Origin: Dromaius novaehollandiae
Lineage: Eukaryota > Chordata > Aves > Casuariiformes > Dromaiidae
Assembly: GCF_036370855.1 (NCBI RefSeq)
Contig: NC_088113.1
Span: 21,286,501-21,350,500, forward strand
Direction: 5' to 3'
DNA: 64,000 bases
The notes under the pieces are model-generated. The model saw only the letters and a list, made by a program, of their open reading frames with translations, made no database searches and had not been told where the DNA came from. The translations under genes and the position numbers were made by a program. Position 1 is the first letter of the stretch, and each line of letters opens with the position of its first letter. Positions 25,232-39,500 of this stretch are shown here, in pieces.

Positions 25232-27518
25232 ATGGCCGTCTTCGACACCCCCCAGGAGGCCTTCGGGGCCCTGCGGCCCGTGTGCGTGCAGCTGACCAAG
25301 GCGCAGACCCGGGAGAACGTGGCGCAGCTGCAGGCCCGCCTCGGGGCCGTCAGTGCCGCGGCCCTCCAGGAGCTGCAGGAGTACGTGCTCTTCCCGCTGC
25401 GCTTCGCCCTCAAGGTGCCGGGGCCCAAGCAGGAGCGGCTGGTGCAGAGCGTGGTGCAGTGCATCTCCTCTGTCCTCGCGGCAACCTGCGTGAAGAAGCA
25501 GGAGCTCCTGCAGGAGCTTTTCTCCGAGCTCTGTTCGTGCCTCTCTCCCCCTTCTGCCGTGAAGAAACCAGCCTCGCTGTCGGAGGAGTTAAAGCTGGCT
25601 GTAATCCAGGCGCTGCACACCCTGATGCACTCGGCTTATGGGGATGTTATCTTGTCTCTGTATCAACCTTCCACCCTTCCTCTCCTGGGATTTGCTGTGT
25701 CTTTGCTTCTGGGCCTAGCAGAACAAGAAAAAGCAAAGCAAATTAAGATCTCTGCTCTGAAGTGTTTACAGGTCCTAATTCTGCAGTGCGACTGCCAGGA
25801 GCATCAAAACCTAGATGAAGATGAGGCACAACAATGTGGGGATTTGTTTGCTTCCTTTCTGCCTGGGATCTCTATTACACTCTCTCGGGTTATTACTGGA
25901 GACATCAAACAAGGCCATACAACCACCGTTTCTGCCATCAGACTCTTCTACCAGATTGTTGGCTTAGTAATGTCTGATGAACAGCTATCAAGAGTCCCAA
26001 AGAATAAAGAGAAGCTGTCAGTGGAACAAAGCAGAATATCAGAACTCATGATCCATAGGGGACCTGACTGGAGTAAAAGTACTGCAGAAAAACTCACTCT
26101 CCTCATACATAAGATAGTTGAATTTTCTTCAGTTCACCCCCACTGGAAGGTGAGGCTGGAGCTGGTAGAACTGGTCCATCACTTAATGAGGAACTGCAGG
26201 CAGTCGCTGGTGGATTCATTCAGTCATCTGTTAAAGGCCTTGGTTGGGCTGGTTAACGACGAGAACAGCGAAGTCCAAAACAGGTGTAACGAGGTTCTGC
26301 AAAGCATTGCAGAACAGAGGTTAGTAGCAGAAAACAGGGCTCTCGCTGATGTTCTGTCAGAGAACCTTCATTCCCTTGCCACAGCTCTTCCTCGCCTGAT
26401 GAACTCTCAGGATGACCAGGGCAAATTTTCTACTTTGACCTTACTGCTTGGCTATTTGAAGCTTCTGGGCCCCAAGATTAACATTGTCCTCAACTCTGCA
26501 GCCCACCTCCACCGTCTCTCTAAAGCGCTGATGCAAGTTCTGGAGTTGGACGTGACAGACGTGAAGATTGTGGAAGACCGACGCTGGGGTTCTGAAAGCT
26601 CGTACGAACCTCCGGGCTGCTTGCAGAAGGGAAAGCGTCAGAAGAAGTACTTCCGCTTCTTCACAGAGGAGAAGGTTTTCCAGCTCCTTCAGCAAGTTTG
26701 TCGTGTTCTTGGCTACTATGGGAACCTCTATTTGCTTGTGGATCATTTCATGGGGCTGTACACCGAGTCTGTCACGTACCGAAAGCAGTCTGCTATGGTC
26801 CTCAATGAGCTGATTGCAGGAGCTGCTGGAGTGGGGGTGGACGTCCTTCATGAAAGGGAAGATCCAGTGAGCATGGATGATCTCAAAGGGAGCATAACAT
26901 CCATCCTTGATGAATACACAGACCAGGCAAACTGGTATTTGATCACTAGTATTGATACAGACGAAGTTGGCACTGAGCTCTCTGTGCGGCATTCAGGACT
27001 TCCCACCAGTCCAGGAAGCGCACACAGCAGCGTTCTCATTCCACCCTCAGACCCGCACCTTTCCACTTGCACTATGAACAGCAACATCTGGCAGATTTGT
27101 ATCCAGCTGGAAGGCATCGGCTGTTTTGCTGCTGTCCTAGGGAAAGAATTCCGGTTGCTTCTGCTATCAGCTCTTTACCCTGTGCTGGAAAAGGCTGGTG
27201 ACAAGACTCTACTCGTTAGTGAGACAGCAATGGGGACGCTGGTAGACATATGCGAGGCCTGCAGTTACGACTCCATGCAGTGTTTGATTAATGAGAACTC
27301 TGACTATCTGGTGAATGGGATTTCCTTGAATTTGCGCCAGTTGGCACATCAGCCACATGCTTCCCGGGTCCTGGACACTATGCTGAGGCATTCAGATGCC
27401 AGCTTGCTGCCGCTGGTAGAAGATGTCATCCAAGATGTCCTGTCTACACTTGATCAGTCTTACGATAACCAGGCTTCCACTTTCCTCAGGGTCCTCTACT
27501 CATTAACGGCAGCTTTAG
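25232..27518 (+). CDS. TTI1: TTI1 coding exon 1 (residues 1-762)
   Basis: One very large exon holds 70% of the protein, as in human. It begins [20 protein letters not shown] and ends LTAAL plus one base before the donor GTATCT. Reading through the donor would add Gly-Ile and stop at TAA, so intron retention would truncate the protein. GC content falls from the CpG island into ordinary coding composition by about 25600. Confidence 0.97.
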
Positions 27519-30500
27519 GTATCTAAACGATGTTTACTTTGCATAATTCAGTCTTACTTTCACTGAGGTGCTTGTCTCTGACCTTTCAGCTTACAGTGGG
27601 ACATTCCAAAGGCAGTTTCAAGTCGATGAGGTGCTGCAGCATGGTGACAGCTGTGCTTTGCTTGACGGGCCAGCTCTCAGGCAAAGACTGCTGACAGTGG
27701 TCACCATCCACAACCAGTTTCCTGTTTGTCTGACCTTCAGCATTGTCAGACCATAGCCTGTGCCAGTTCAGAAAGGATGGATCTACTCCTCCCATAAGCG
27801 TTCTGTAGGAGCACACGGGGTGTATCCCTGTCTACATATCCCTGTCTGCATTTAGCATTCTCTTCTTATCCTGTCAGGGAGGTCATGGTGATTTGACAGC
27901 TGGTGCCTCATTCTGCAATTCAGTCCCACAAGATTTGAGTCATGTTGTTCTCTCAAGGAATCTGTGGTACCTTGCTGACTTGCAGGAGGGGATCATGACT
28001 GCTTCGTGACTTACCAGTTCCTCTTTTGCAGTCCAGTGGTTTGGAACATCCTGCCGCGAGGAACACCAAGGGCAGACTGCTGAGTGGCGGAGCAGAACTT
28101 TGTCCCAGGTGCAGCAGCAGCAGCTTGTGACAAGGCAAGAAGTGGAGCAGTTCTTCCTCGACTATGTCAGACAGAAGCAGATTGCAGAGGGCAATCTCCC
28201 TGACGCAGATGATGAGGAGGCAGGTCAGTACTGTGCAGGACTGGGGAACAGTATGTTGAACTCGGGGAAAGACAGGGACTTCTGAGGTGTTCTTTTGCCA
28301 GGTGGGGGACTTGAGACCAGGCTGAAATACTACCACACTCCTGGCCATCTCAGGTCCACTCTGAGCAGACTTTAGCCCATATAAGGTGCTACTGGGTGTT
28401 CCTGCTTAGTTCTGTGCTCAGGAAAGCAAACAAAAAAAGAAGATAAAACGGTTGCAGATCAAGGCTTGCTTTAGGCCTGTGACACAAAAAACCACTGTGC
28501 TTTTCCTCACCTCATAATAGGGCATTGCACAAGAGGCTCACGACCCAAAGTTGCCTCTTTGCAGAATCAGGAATTCCTGCACCATTTCTTTCCTGGCATA
28601 TGATGACACTACTTCCTGCCTGCCTGGCCTTGGCAGGCCCTGCAGACATTCATATAGGGAACATTTGCTGTCTCTTTGCTGGACTCTGCTGCAATCCTGA
28701 CCTTTAAATACTTCATCTTTAAATACCTAGGCTTTTCATTTTTAATAAAAATCAGTGGGAAATAAAGAAGTCTGTGGTGAGGAGAGACTGCAAATGTCAG
28801 GCTAACTATGCTCTCCAGTAAAGAAAGCAAGCCTTCTGCTCCCCAGTCCCACACTCTCGCTGAATCTGCCACTTAACTCACAGAACTCAAGCACAGGCTT
28901 GACTATACCTAAATCAAAAATGCCAAAGGTCTTATTTGGGAATCTGCACAAGAGTCGTGGGTGGATATTGGGATCTCTCAGAACTTTCAAGTCATTATCG
29001 TGGTTTTGTTTTCCAGATGTGGTCCCTCCCCTTGCTGAGCCTGAGCGAAACAACTCTGACACAGAAGGAGAGACGCCACTGCCAAGCCACGCTCAGCTGG
29101 CCAAAGACGTGATGGAGAGGTGCATCCACTTGCTATCTGACAGGAACCTCCGAGTGCGGCTAAAGGTTAGTAGACGCTGGCTTTGAGGGGCAGGTGGTGC
29201 CCGTGAAGGGGGCTGGTGCTTCATCAGCATGTACGTGGCACATGTTGGGCTTCTTGCTGTAATGGGGTTAGTGCTGCCTTATGCTTTTCAGAACAGACCC
29301 TCCAAGCGTTGGCAAGAAAAAGGGGGACAGTTTTCCAAGAGTAGCCTGGCTGCCGCTCCCAGAACAGACTGAACGCAGTCTCAGTGGTGGCTTCATATCA
29401 GGAATCTTTCCTTGATGCTCATAAGAGTTAAGTCTCGTGCCTCAGTCTTTGGAGAAGAAACATCTTTTCTCCCATCTAGGCCTCCCATCCCCCCTTCCTC
29501 AAACCCTAGTGCAGAGACTGATAAACACTTCAGAAGTTTCTAGGGTGATGATAAGCAGGGCTGAAAGTCTGGGTTTTTTAATTATGAAAAATCCTTTGAA
29601 GGTGGCCTCCTTTTAAAGTGCAAAGCAAGACAGAAAATGCAGCAGTGAGGCATAACCCAGATTCTTACCACGCGGGCTGCAGTCGTGCTAGGTGATTCTG
29701 CTGGCGTTCTGTAGCAACACCAGGGTCCTAGTGCATAGCTGAGCCTGCAGGATCAGGCCAGAAGTTGTGTCCTTGTCCAGCCCAGCCCCTGTAGCCCAGC
29801 GTGAGTTATGTCACTGTGCTACTTGTTGCTTGCAGAATAGGCCTGTGTTCTGTGCACCGTTCAGTTGATCCCAGTTCATACTGAGGTAAAACGCTGTCAT
29901 TCTGCTGTCATTTGCCCTGATGTAACTCTGGGGATCCACCTGAACGCCTGGTGTTTCGGGCACTGCAGCAGTTTGAGGGTCTGTTACTTACCCCCCATGC
30001 ACAGGTCCTGGATGTGCTGGAGCTCTGTGTAACTGTCCTGCATCCTCATGGAAACCATCTGCTTCCCATGGCTCATCGTGTCTGGCCAGCTCTCGTCACC
30101 CGGCTGATTAGCGACGACCCTCTGGCAGTGCTCAGAGCCTTCAAGGTACAGCCGTGAATCCTTGCCAGCAGCCTTCAAGTTGGTGCTCAGAAGGCAAGCA
30201 GCTAAGCCACTGCTCTGGCCTGCATGAGAAGCACTCACTTCGGAGAGCGATTTTTTTTTTAAATGTGGCTCAGAACAGAGGGGTAGCACCTTGCAGTGGG
30301 TAGACTGGTACCACTCTTGCAGCTTACCCACAGATCATACCTTGACACGGCTCCTGCAGGAAACAGCAGTATTAATTGTTATTATAGGGAAGGGGAAACC
30401 AGTTCTTTTACAGCCTAAGCAGCTGTCAGAGGCACTGTGTAGTGCAGCTTATCCCTTGCCTGAACCAGTCTCAGCAGCCCCCTTTAGAAGCACCCCACCT

Positions 30501-33500
30501 TCTTAGTCTGAAGAGGAGGGGTATTTTTGTGAGAGAGGAAATGGTGGGGGGGAAGTTGCAGCTGTACCTAAAGCAAAGACTTAGCTTCATAGTAACAACA
30601 CTTAGAGTTCCTGACTCTGTCAATTAGCAGCATTCTCTTCCTGAATCAGGAAGCTGGACAATAAAACATGTTACTTGAGGTTGCCAGCCCCAGAGTTTTA
30701 CAGGGCTTCCTCTGCTATGCAGAATGAGATTCATGTTAGAGTCCTTCAGTATGAAGGAAAGGAAAGTTTCAATGCCCCAGATTTTGGGAGCTATACACTA
30801 GAATTTCAAAGTAGCCATACCTTGCGTGTGCCTGCCTTAGAAGAATGGAGAGGCCGCTACACAAAAGCTAATTAACACTTGGGAAGTTCAAGGGATCATT
30901 AGAAGTAGCACTACATTTGGGTTTTGTTATGAGAAGCATCCCAAGAGTGTATTCTTTCTAAATCTCAGAACAAGAAGTATAGCATCAGTATAAGCCAAAT
31001 ACAACACAACCAAGATCTCAGCCCTGCATACTAAGACCACATACATGAGCTTCGTGAAGTTTCAAGAGAGCCAAGTTTTGGCCACGTGGATTGGCCCCAT
31101 GGGTTGGCCCTTCAGTTGTACATGTAATTAAGGCTGTTCTCTAGTCCAGTTTGGTTTCTATCCTGGGCACACACCAATAGTGCTGGGTGCCCTATGCTAT
31201 AAAGAGTTGCCCTTTCTGCTCTGTGGCATACTTGTGAAGATGGACTGCTTTCACTACAAAGCTGATTTATATTTTAACGGCACCTTGCATCAGAGGTTTC
31301 TTCAGCTTTTTTGCATAAGGCTTCACAGTCTACTCTTTCCTTTACTGTGCTGAGGAGGGAAGTGCAGTCCCACAGGGTTAGCAATATGAAATTGAAGAAC
31401 AGGACGCAGGTCACTTGGCCTTCCCCATCAAGCATGCAGCTTCTGCTCATGGCAGTAATAGCAGGTGCCGTCACATTGCTCTCAACTGCAAACAGCTATC
31501 ACGGGAGAATGCCTCATCCCCCAGAGTGGTGAAGACTGCTGAGCATAGCATCCTTGAGCAGCCTACTCAGACTTGTATCTGCACTTATCCTCCAGTAACT
31601 GGTGTTTCTCCATTAGGTGCTATGTACCCTGGCTCAAAAGTGTGGGGACTTTCTGAGGCAAAGGTTTTCCAAAGACGTCCTGCCTAAGCTGGCCAGCTCC
31701 CTCCTCAGTCAAGCCCCAGCCAGTGCCAGAGCTGGGCCTGTGTACAGCCACACACTCGCCTTCAAGTTACAGCTGGCTGTGTTGCAGGGACTGGGTTCTC
31801 TGTGCGAGAAGTTAGACATGGGTGAGTACCAAGGAAAGTATTAGATAGTATGAGATCTCTGCCTGGCTTAACTCCTCTCCTTTGATCTTAGCTGACCAGG
31901 CCTGTACTTGCTTCTCATCTCTCTGCTGCCCCATAGGATTGATTTCCTGATTTCCCCAGCCTCATCCCTTTCAAGTCATGCTGGGCATTAATCTTTCCTC
32001 ATTGAGAGCCTATAAAAGAGGGCATGGTCGCTTTACTCCCCAAGAAACAAACTAGTGGAGAAGATTCCCAGTACCCTGTAGAATCTGACTGCTCATCTCA
32101 CTTGTGCATGAGAAGTGGGTATAAAGTGGAGTTCCTGGGTTGCTGCAGCCAGGTGGGTTGGGCCATACTTTGTTCCTAATTAATGGGAGAACTGATAAGC
32201 CTCCAGGCGAAGTTGACTGGTTCCATTTGGGGACATCTCTCTGGATGACCCTTTAAATGCAGCACATCACATTCTTCTACTGAATGAACCACTGAAATTC
32301 TCCTGGGGCAGATTTTTGGATGCAACTTTGATGAGGGAAAAGGTTTGCTGGTTAGTTGTTCTTGTCCTCTCTCAATGCCCTTGATTGCTTTCTCAGCTCT
32401 GCAGCAAATGCTCAAGGGGACAGGTCAGAAGAGCTCTGGGTCAGACAGTTGGAAGGCTCAGAAGCCACTTGCTGCCAATTTAGAGCAGAGCCTATTAGGC
32501 GGCAGCAGCTGAGTAGGTTACCTCCTACCGTTCTCTTCTGTTCCATTTCTGCAGGCGAGAGTGACCTGAATAAAGTGGCAGATGCCTGCCTGATCTACCT
32601 CAGTGCCAAACAACCCATGAAATTGCAAGAAGCTGCCCAGAGGTAATGTCTCTTAAATGCAGGTGCATCAGATGTACAAGGAGTGTGGGGAGGGAAAGCA
32701 CAGTAACCCCTTTTCTTTTACACCTTTTCCCATTCCTGCCCCCAGCATATTTGAGTCCTGTAAAGCAGAGTCTCTCGTGGAAGTTAGCCCCTTTCTCTGG
32801 TGAAGAAGCAGTTACTACCAAAATGAGTTACAGAGATTAGCTTGTCCAGAAATTAGTTTATTTTCAGACTACCTCTCAATTCATCTGGGGACAGAGGTGG
32901 GAAGATGTACTACTTGCTTTATGCTAACCACCTCGTAAACTAGAATTCTTAGGACTCGGCCCATTGGTGGGGTAAAATTGCAGAGAAGACAGTTATACAG
33001 GAGAATGTGTCACATTCCCACATATTCTATCACTAGTGGGTTTCATGCTTAATACCTTCTGCAGGCTGAGATTTACTTCTGCTGTCCTTCTGTTTCCTGC
33101 CCCCCTCCCCATGATTCCTGTGTCATCACCTCAGCCCCTCTGCTACAGAGACTCTTTACAAGGGAGCTTTATACCTCTTTCAGTCCTATCTCCTAGACTT
33201 CAAAGTTGCACCAGAACCAACAAGGTCTCACCCACCAACATCAAGAACTTTCCCTAAGACTTCAGAATTTCTAAGAAGTTATTGTTCAAAACTTATTGCT
33301 TGTCACCAGAGAAACACCAAACAGCATGCAGCCTTGCAAGCTCAGACAGTAAAGCCTGTTCAAAATTAAATTATCCATGTGGATCAGAACCATCAGAGAA
33401 ACAGGTCTGTTGTAGGACCCAGTGAAATGACTTACCTTTCCAGCTGCCAGCCTGCAAGAGGCCAGTTCTCCCCAGGCTCAGCCATGTAGGCCGGAGTTTG

Positions 33501-36500
33501 TTTGGGACACTGTCAGTCCTGGCACCAGTTTCTTCACTGTCTTACTCCGAGAAGGCTGGGAGCGGTTGAAAGGGCACAAATAGTTTAGATGTACACACAT
33601 TAAGTCTATGAAGTGTTGATAGACAGACTTGGTTGGTGTTCAGAATCCTGTTCTGCATGTCCTGCTGTCAGCATAAGAAGCACTATTGTCATATGTTGTC
33701 ACCTGGAAAGAAGGCCAGAGGTTTCAGCAGACAAAATCAGTTACAGAACATGTAAAGTGACCACGAAAACCAGGCATTTCTTTTTCTGCTGAGGGGCAGG
33801 GGTAAAAGCCACCCTCTTTCTGGGTGGCTAACCTTCCCTTCCCCTAATGGCGGAGGAAGCCAGCTGTGAGCAGGCTCAGCAAGCATCGCAGGGTTCAGAG
33901 GGCTGACTGTTAAAAAAGGAAAAACTATCAGTTGCCTTTCACCTGAGTGCAGGGCTCCCAGGGGCGTGCAAGGTGTGAAAAGCTTTTGTGCGGCTGGGCA
34001 GCAGTTCAGGCAGAGAGAGGTCTCAGAAGCTGTAGCCATGCCTTTCTGTTTGTATTCCAGAGCTGGTGAGAATAGGTTTATTTTTACCCTAGTGGCTTTT
34101 ATTGCATCACAGCAGGCTTCAGCAGCATTCTTTCTGCAAAGGGTTTCTTAGCTGAAAGATTGTATACCCTTAATACAACATACCTTTCTTCTGTGTAAGC
34201 AAAGCAGAACACCAGGATTCATTTAGATATTTGGAATCTTAAGCTTTTAAATCACAACACAGTAGTCTAAAAAGCTGTGTAATTTAACAGCGGTGCAGGA
34301 AGAAATATTGAATTAGCTTTATGGTGTGACAGAGTCATTAGAAGTTATATTGTCAAGCAACTTCACTGTGGTTGGAGAAAGGGGAGCAAAGTTCAAGGCA
34401 AGAGTAATTTTCTCCTGTGTAATATTTTTATTTTGTTTTTAAGTGAAAAGTGCCACATGTCACACTGCTCCCCCCATGTCTTTAATGCACTGTACATTAC
34501 ATATTTCATTGAACAAAGCAAGATCTTCTGTGAACAGCTCTCTTGGATAGCCCTGTTGCCCAAACACGTATATGCATCAAGGCATGCATCGTGTCTGGCC
34601 TGACGTTAACCATGCATATAAGGTAGCACTTTTACCTTTTAACTATAATGCACATGATATGCAGTTTCAACTTGCAGCAGTCAAAATGAGTTTGTACGAT
34701 AACAATCAGCTATAGTTCCATGATAAGAGTCACTTCTCAGCCATACTTAGCTTCCTTTCTCCAGCTGTTTAAGCATCAGATTCCTGTAAGCCCTGCTCCT
34801 TTTCTTTGCTCTCCATGTGCCTGAAAATAATCCTGCAAAGTAACTCAGGCTGTCATAGGGAAGGCCCTTTGTATCTAGGCAAGGGCAAAGTTATCAGCCT
34901 GCTGCATGAAAAATTCTGAATTTTAAATGCTGCTAAAAACAGATATAACAGAAATAATCTTACCCACAGCCTGAGTGCCAACATAAGTCACTTGACAACC
35001 CAGCATTATCACTGCAGAAATCATACAAGGTAAAGAGATATTTGGAATCAGCTTGCCATTTTGATTTATACTAAGTGGTATTTCCGAACAAGAAGTAGTC
35101 GCTATTGCTCACCTTAATGGATTCTAACTGAATCCATGAGTTGTGACCTGCCAGGAGCAAGGTCAGCTCTTATGAAGCCAGTTGTATCTCCAGCTGACTG
35201 AGTTTAATTCTAAAGTGAAGATTCTGTAGGCACATAAAGGGCTAAGCAGGAACTTTTGGCCAAGGTGCTGGAGCTTAAAGGAGGAAAAGAAGAAAAAAAA
35301 TAAAGCAAGAGGAAGCTTTGTCTGTCTTCCAGGGATGTTATCATGCTACAGGGAGGCTGTTTAATCCCATTTGTGGGCCCTGTAGTTTTATTAGATGAAC
35401 CAGTGGGAGTAAGTGAATGTGGTATATGCAGCATAGTGCAATACTCAACAGGCAGAAATAGATGCCGGGAAAAAATGAGCTCCAGTATGTCTGAGGAAGA
35501 GAAAAGGGTACAGCAGGCTTTATTGTAAAATGACAGCTGGTAATATTCCAAGAGGGGAATATTATTCAAAGCTTGTAAAAATAAATAAATAATTGCACAC
35601 ACACACTGAAGAGGAGCTTGGGAAAGCCAGGGAACACTAGTTACATCTTTGCTTTTGTTGAAAGCAAGCCAGTGCAGCTGTGGGTAAGGTGGCCACGGGC
35701 ACTCAAGCAGCTAAGTTGTTTTGTGGTGGAGGTAAGAATAGGGAACAAGACAGAGGGGGAGATGTGGTAAATTGAAAGTCACAATACATAAAAACAGATT
35801 CTGATCAATTTATCAATTTGCCTCATCCCTGACAGACTTCTCACTTTCAAAGCAAAACAACACTGAAGGAAAAGAGATTAAGAAATTGTTATTGGCACAC
35901 ATCACCACTTTCAGAAAGAACAGTTCGGCATTTTTTCAGTTTGAAGTGACTGTTTTGAAATGAACACACAATTCTTTTTAATAAGTCTTTACAGCCTATA
36001 AGGTTTACCATTTGACCTTTTGGTTAACATCCTAGATAGAGATCATTTTTTTCCCCAGGATGCAGAAATATTTTTTCTCAGTTGTCACTGAAGTCTGTGG
36101 TCAATTGTGTCTAGTTAACATTCGGCAGAGATGCAAAAGCCAGAAAGACTTGTCCTTTTGCCAGTCTGTTCACATTGTCCCTGGTTGCTTTAGATTTGCT
36201 TAGGCCTTGGGAAAAACACAAAGCAATAGAATAGTCTAACTCCACTCTGTGCCAATAGAACAAGTTGTTTAGTACAACTGGAACAAACAGGAGCTATTTT
36301 TGGACCTTTTTAGACACTGAAGTTGATTACATGGCATTAAAGACACCTCTTTTGGTTTGACTGTGTAGTTTATTGGATACTTATTGACAGCTGTCATTTG
36401 CAAGCTGGGCTGAAGTACACTAAAACAGCCACCTGCACAAGGCAAAATTCAACAAAATTATATTTAAGTAAAAAAGCAACAACAGAAAACAAACCTGGAT

Positions 36501-39500
36501 TAACCCCAGGATTCTTTGCCATGGAAACAGGTTGCTTAGAAACTACCTAAGAGTTAGTTTGAAAATGTAAAAGTCAAGTTGTTCTTTAAGCTGCACAGCA
36601 CTCCAGGTTATCAGGAGATAATCACATGCCTTAGGCCATTATGGGCACAAGAGGCAGTGGAGTTCTCCAGGGACCAGCTAATCTCTTGAGGGTTGTTCTC
36701 TCTGGAGCAACTGATTGGGACGAGGTTGGAGAGCAGGATGTCTTTGCTCTGAATGTAAGAAGTAAGGTTGTATACGTGCTGGAAAAGCAGAAGCCAGCTG
36801 AATAACATTCTCCTTTCCCATATTTACTTCCCAGTGATTCATATTTCCTGCCCAGTCTCCCCACCCTGACTGTTCCTATCAGCCCCAGCCATGAGGAGTG
36901 AGGACTGTTTCTCTGCAGCTGCCCACCATCAGCAGCCCATCAGAAGCTGGGGAAACCAACTGGAACCTGCTGTTTCCTAGCAGGTGGGCAGCTGTACGCT
37001 CACACTGTCACAGCTAAGTGAGCACCAGCAGGGCTGGGAGAGCGCTGACAGCTGCCAGGGCTTGGAGAGCTGGTACAGGGATTTCACCAGGTGGAAGCTC
37101 TAGACCCTGCCCTAGCAAGCCTGCTTGCAGTCTTGCTCAGTCTGACACCCATGGGAGGCTAGCACGCAGTTCAGACCAGCTCCCCCTTTTTCCAATCGGC
37201 ATAACTACAATGTTGGAAAGCTGGGGGAACAGAGATCCCCATGGACTCACCTGAGTCCGGCCATCCCCCAAAAAGAAGTTGCTGTTGCCAAAACAGTCAT
37301 TTCCAAGCACAGCTGTCATTTTGGAACATGTTCACATTGTGTTCTTCTGGAAATGACAGATAGGGACTGCAAGTACCCTCAGGAGCAGGCACTGGCTCAC
37401 AGTGGCAATGTGTTCACTCACCGCCATTCAGACACCTGCACTGGGAGAGACAGGCAACTGGTTAATAGCAGAGAGGCAAAGGCAACTCCTTTGGCTGCTC
37501 ATGGAGTAACAAGTGAGTCATGCCTCAGTGAGATTACTGTGAAGAGGCAAAGGAGCTTTCTAGTGCCCCCATCTCATTTCTTCATTTTTTCAGATTACCT
37601 ATGGCTCTCCCTTTCAGAGCACAAGAGCAGATGAGAGCTTCTAAACAGGATTTCTGCCTGCTCTAGATAGGAAGCAAGCTCACTTTAGGGATAAAACTCT
37701 TAGTAGAAGTTTTGACAGCCATCAGGCCTGTTTTTGTGTGGCTTCTGTAGCAGATGATAGTCTTTGGTTTCCATTTTAGAGAAGAGTTCTATCCTGTAAT
37801 TCATAGCAGAACAAGCAGGTCTCCCCTCCGATTTCTTTTCCTATTATCTCCCCCCAGCTGTTTTTCTCCTCTGTGGCCCACTGATTTCAGTGGAAGCTAG
37901 ACACCTGAAGATCTGTGGCTAGGCATCTACTGAGATTGTGGAAAGCTGGCTCATAAGCTTGGTAAGTGCTGAGTACCACTGATGCTCAGTCTCCACTGGA
38001 GCACAGAGTACTTAGCGCTATACAGGATGAGGCCTCACAACCCTGTCAGGGCATCTTGTAAATTCTAGTTTAATTTTGTACATGGCACAGCCAGGGAACT
38101 TCATAACCAGTTAAGCCCAATATGCCTTCTGTGCATCAAATCCTGACACAAACCCAGCCAAGCCCAAAGGTTACTGACAACAAGAACTGGCAGAAAGGCA
38201 TGAATAAGTGTAACTCATGCAAATTAGCCATTTGCTCCTTTGCTCCTAGAGGCTTCCCATTCTTCAACAAGGCTATCTGCAGCATCTCTTACAGCAGCTC
38301 ACAATTGGAGTCAGAAGTGTGAAGTGCCTACTCAAAAGTTAAATCCCCCATCTTATGTGGCACATTGAAATTCAAAGTGAAAGCCATCAGCACAGCAGTA
38401 AAAAGCATTATTGGAAGTTGTCACTTCTCTCTTCCTCCATTCTATTCTTAATGAAGGTTTATTTAAAAAAATATTTTAAAAAAACTGCACTGTGAAAGAT
38501 GCTTTGCAGAAGGAAAAAAGCTTGGAGGCAGTGAATAAGAACTCAGCCTGAGGAGAGACTCTGAAGCATGAGACCTCACATAAGTGAAAAGCCCCCCAGC
38601 AGAGCATTCAGCTCTCCTGTGGCCTAGCCTAGACAGCTGTCCAGAAAACTCCTCATTTTTAACCTCTGAAAGGGAGAAAAGTTTGGCTGGGTTGACCACT
38701 CACTCCCCAGAAACCAGACGGGGTAGTGAACAAAGTACAGAACCTCTTAAGATCTCCGTGGGAGGGACTGTCCAAACATAAGTAGCATGTGCAGTATGTA
38801 GTCACCTCTCCAGCACTTGTCCCCTGTTAGGACAGGCTGATTTAGAAAGGTTTTTGCCAGCAGCAGCCCCAAAGCACTATGGCTTTCTGTGTGAGCTGGA
38901 AGTGCTTTTATTCTCAGCCGCGTTGGCTTTATGCAGAGTTCTCTGCATTCACCTGCAAGTCCCCTACCCACCTCCCCAGTGACCTGGCTCCACCTGCCTG
39001 CGCTTACTGCAGGACAGTAGCAAGACCTCCCTGGGGTCCTCCCTCCCTGCTGTAAGAGGCCACTGATCTGCTGCCTACCCTGGAGCCACCTTGAGTCTCA
39101 CCTACAGAAGATTCGGTCCTCTGAGTTTAATACCCCCTCCTGTGATGCTGAGACCTTATGCTGAGTCTGAAGCCTGGCTCAGTTATTCACCAGCTCCTTG
39201 TTTGAGGTCAGTAATGTACCGCTTAGCATAATAACAAATTTTCTCCCACTTTCCAATAGACATGAAACCACTGAACTGTCTTCTCTTGGGCACAGAAACC
39301 ATCTTAATGGCTGCCTAATGAGCCTCCAAATCTGTTCAGCTGTCAGAGGTTACAGACAATGTCAAAGCTTTCCACAGTCATTTGTTAATGACCCTCTTGG
39401 GCACAAATCAAAAAGCCTTCTCCTTACTCTTCTTTCCTTTCTTCCCATTCTTCCCAAAGTGTTTTCCTCCACTTAATGCACGTGGACCCCGACACTACCT

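Larger units (their letters stand above)
24230..25530. promoter_or_regulatory. CpG island / divergent RPRD1B-TTI1 promoter
   Basis: GC- and CpG-dense sequence starts abruptly near 24230, spans both first exons and fades inside TTI1 exon 1. The RPRD1B start (24686, minus) and the TTI1 start (25232, plus) are 545 bp apart and point away from each other. No TATA box is evident. Motifs for NRF1, YY1, ETS and an E-box lie between them. This is typical of housekeeping bidirectional promoters. Exact transcription starts are not known from sequence. Confidence 0.85.

Noticed and set aside
23928-25295. 455-codon plus-strand open frame across the RPRD1B/TTI1 promoter
   Set aside because: It runs antisense through RPRD1B exon 1 and the CpG island, then in a different frame into TTI1 exon 1. 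Its Arg/Pro/Gly/Ala content reflects GC-rich DNA.
27519-27526. TTI1 ending at residue 764
   Set aside because: The donor GTATCT and five further in-frame exons with strong human similarity show this is only intron read-through.
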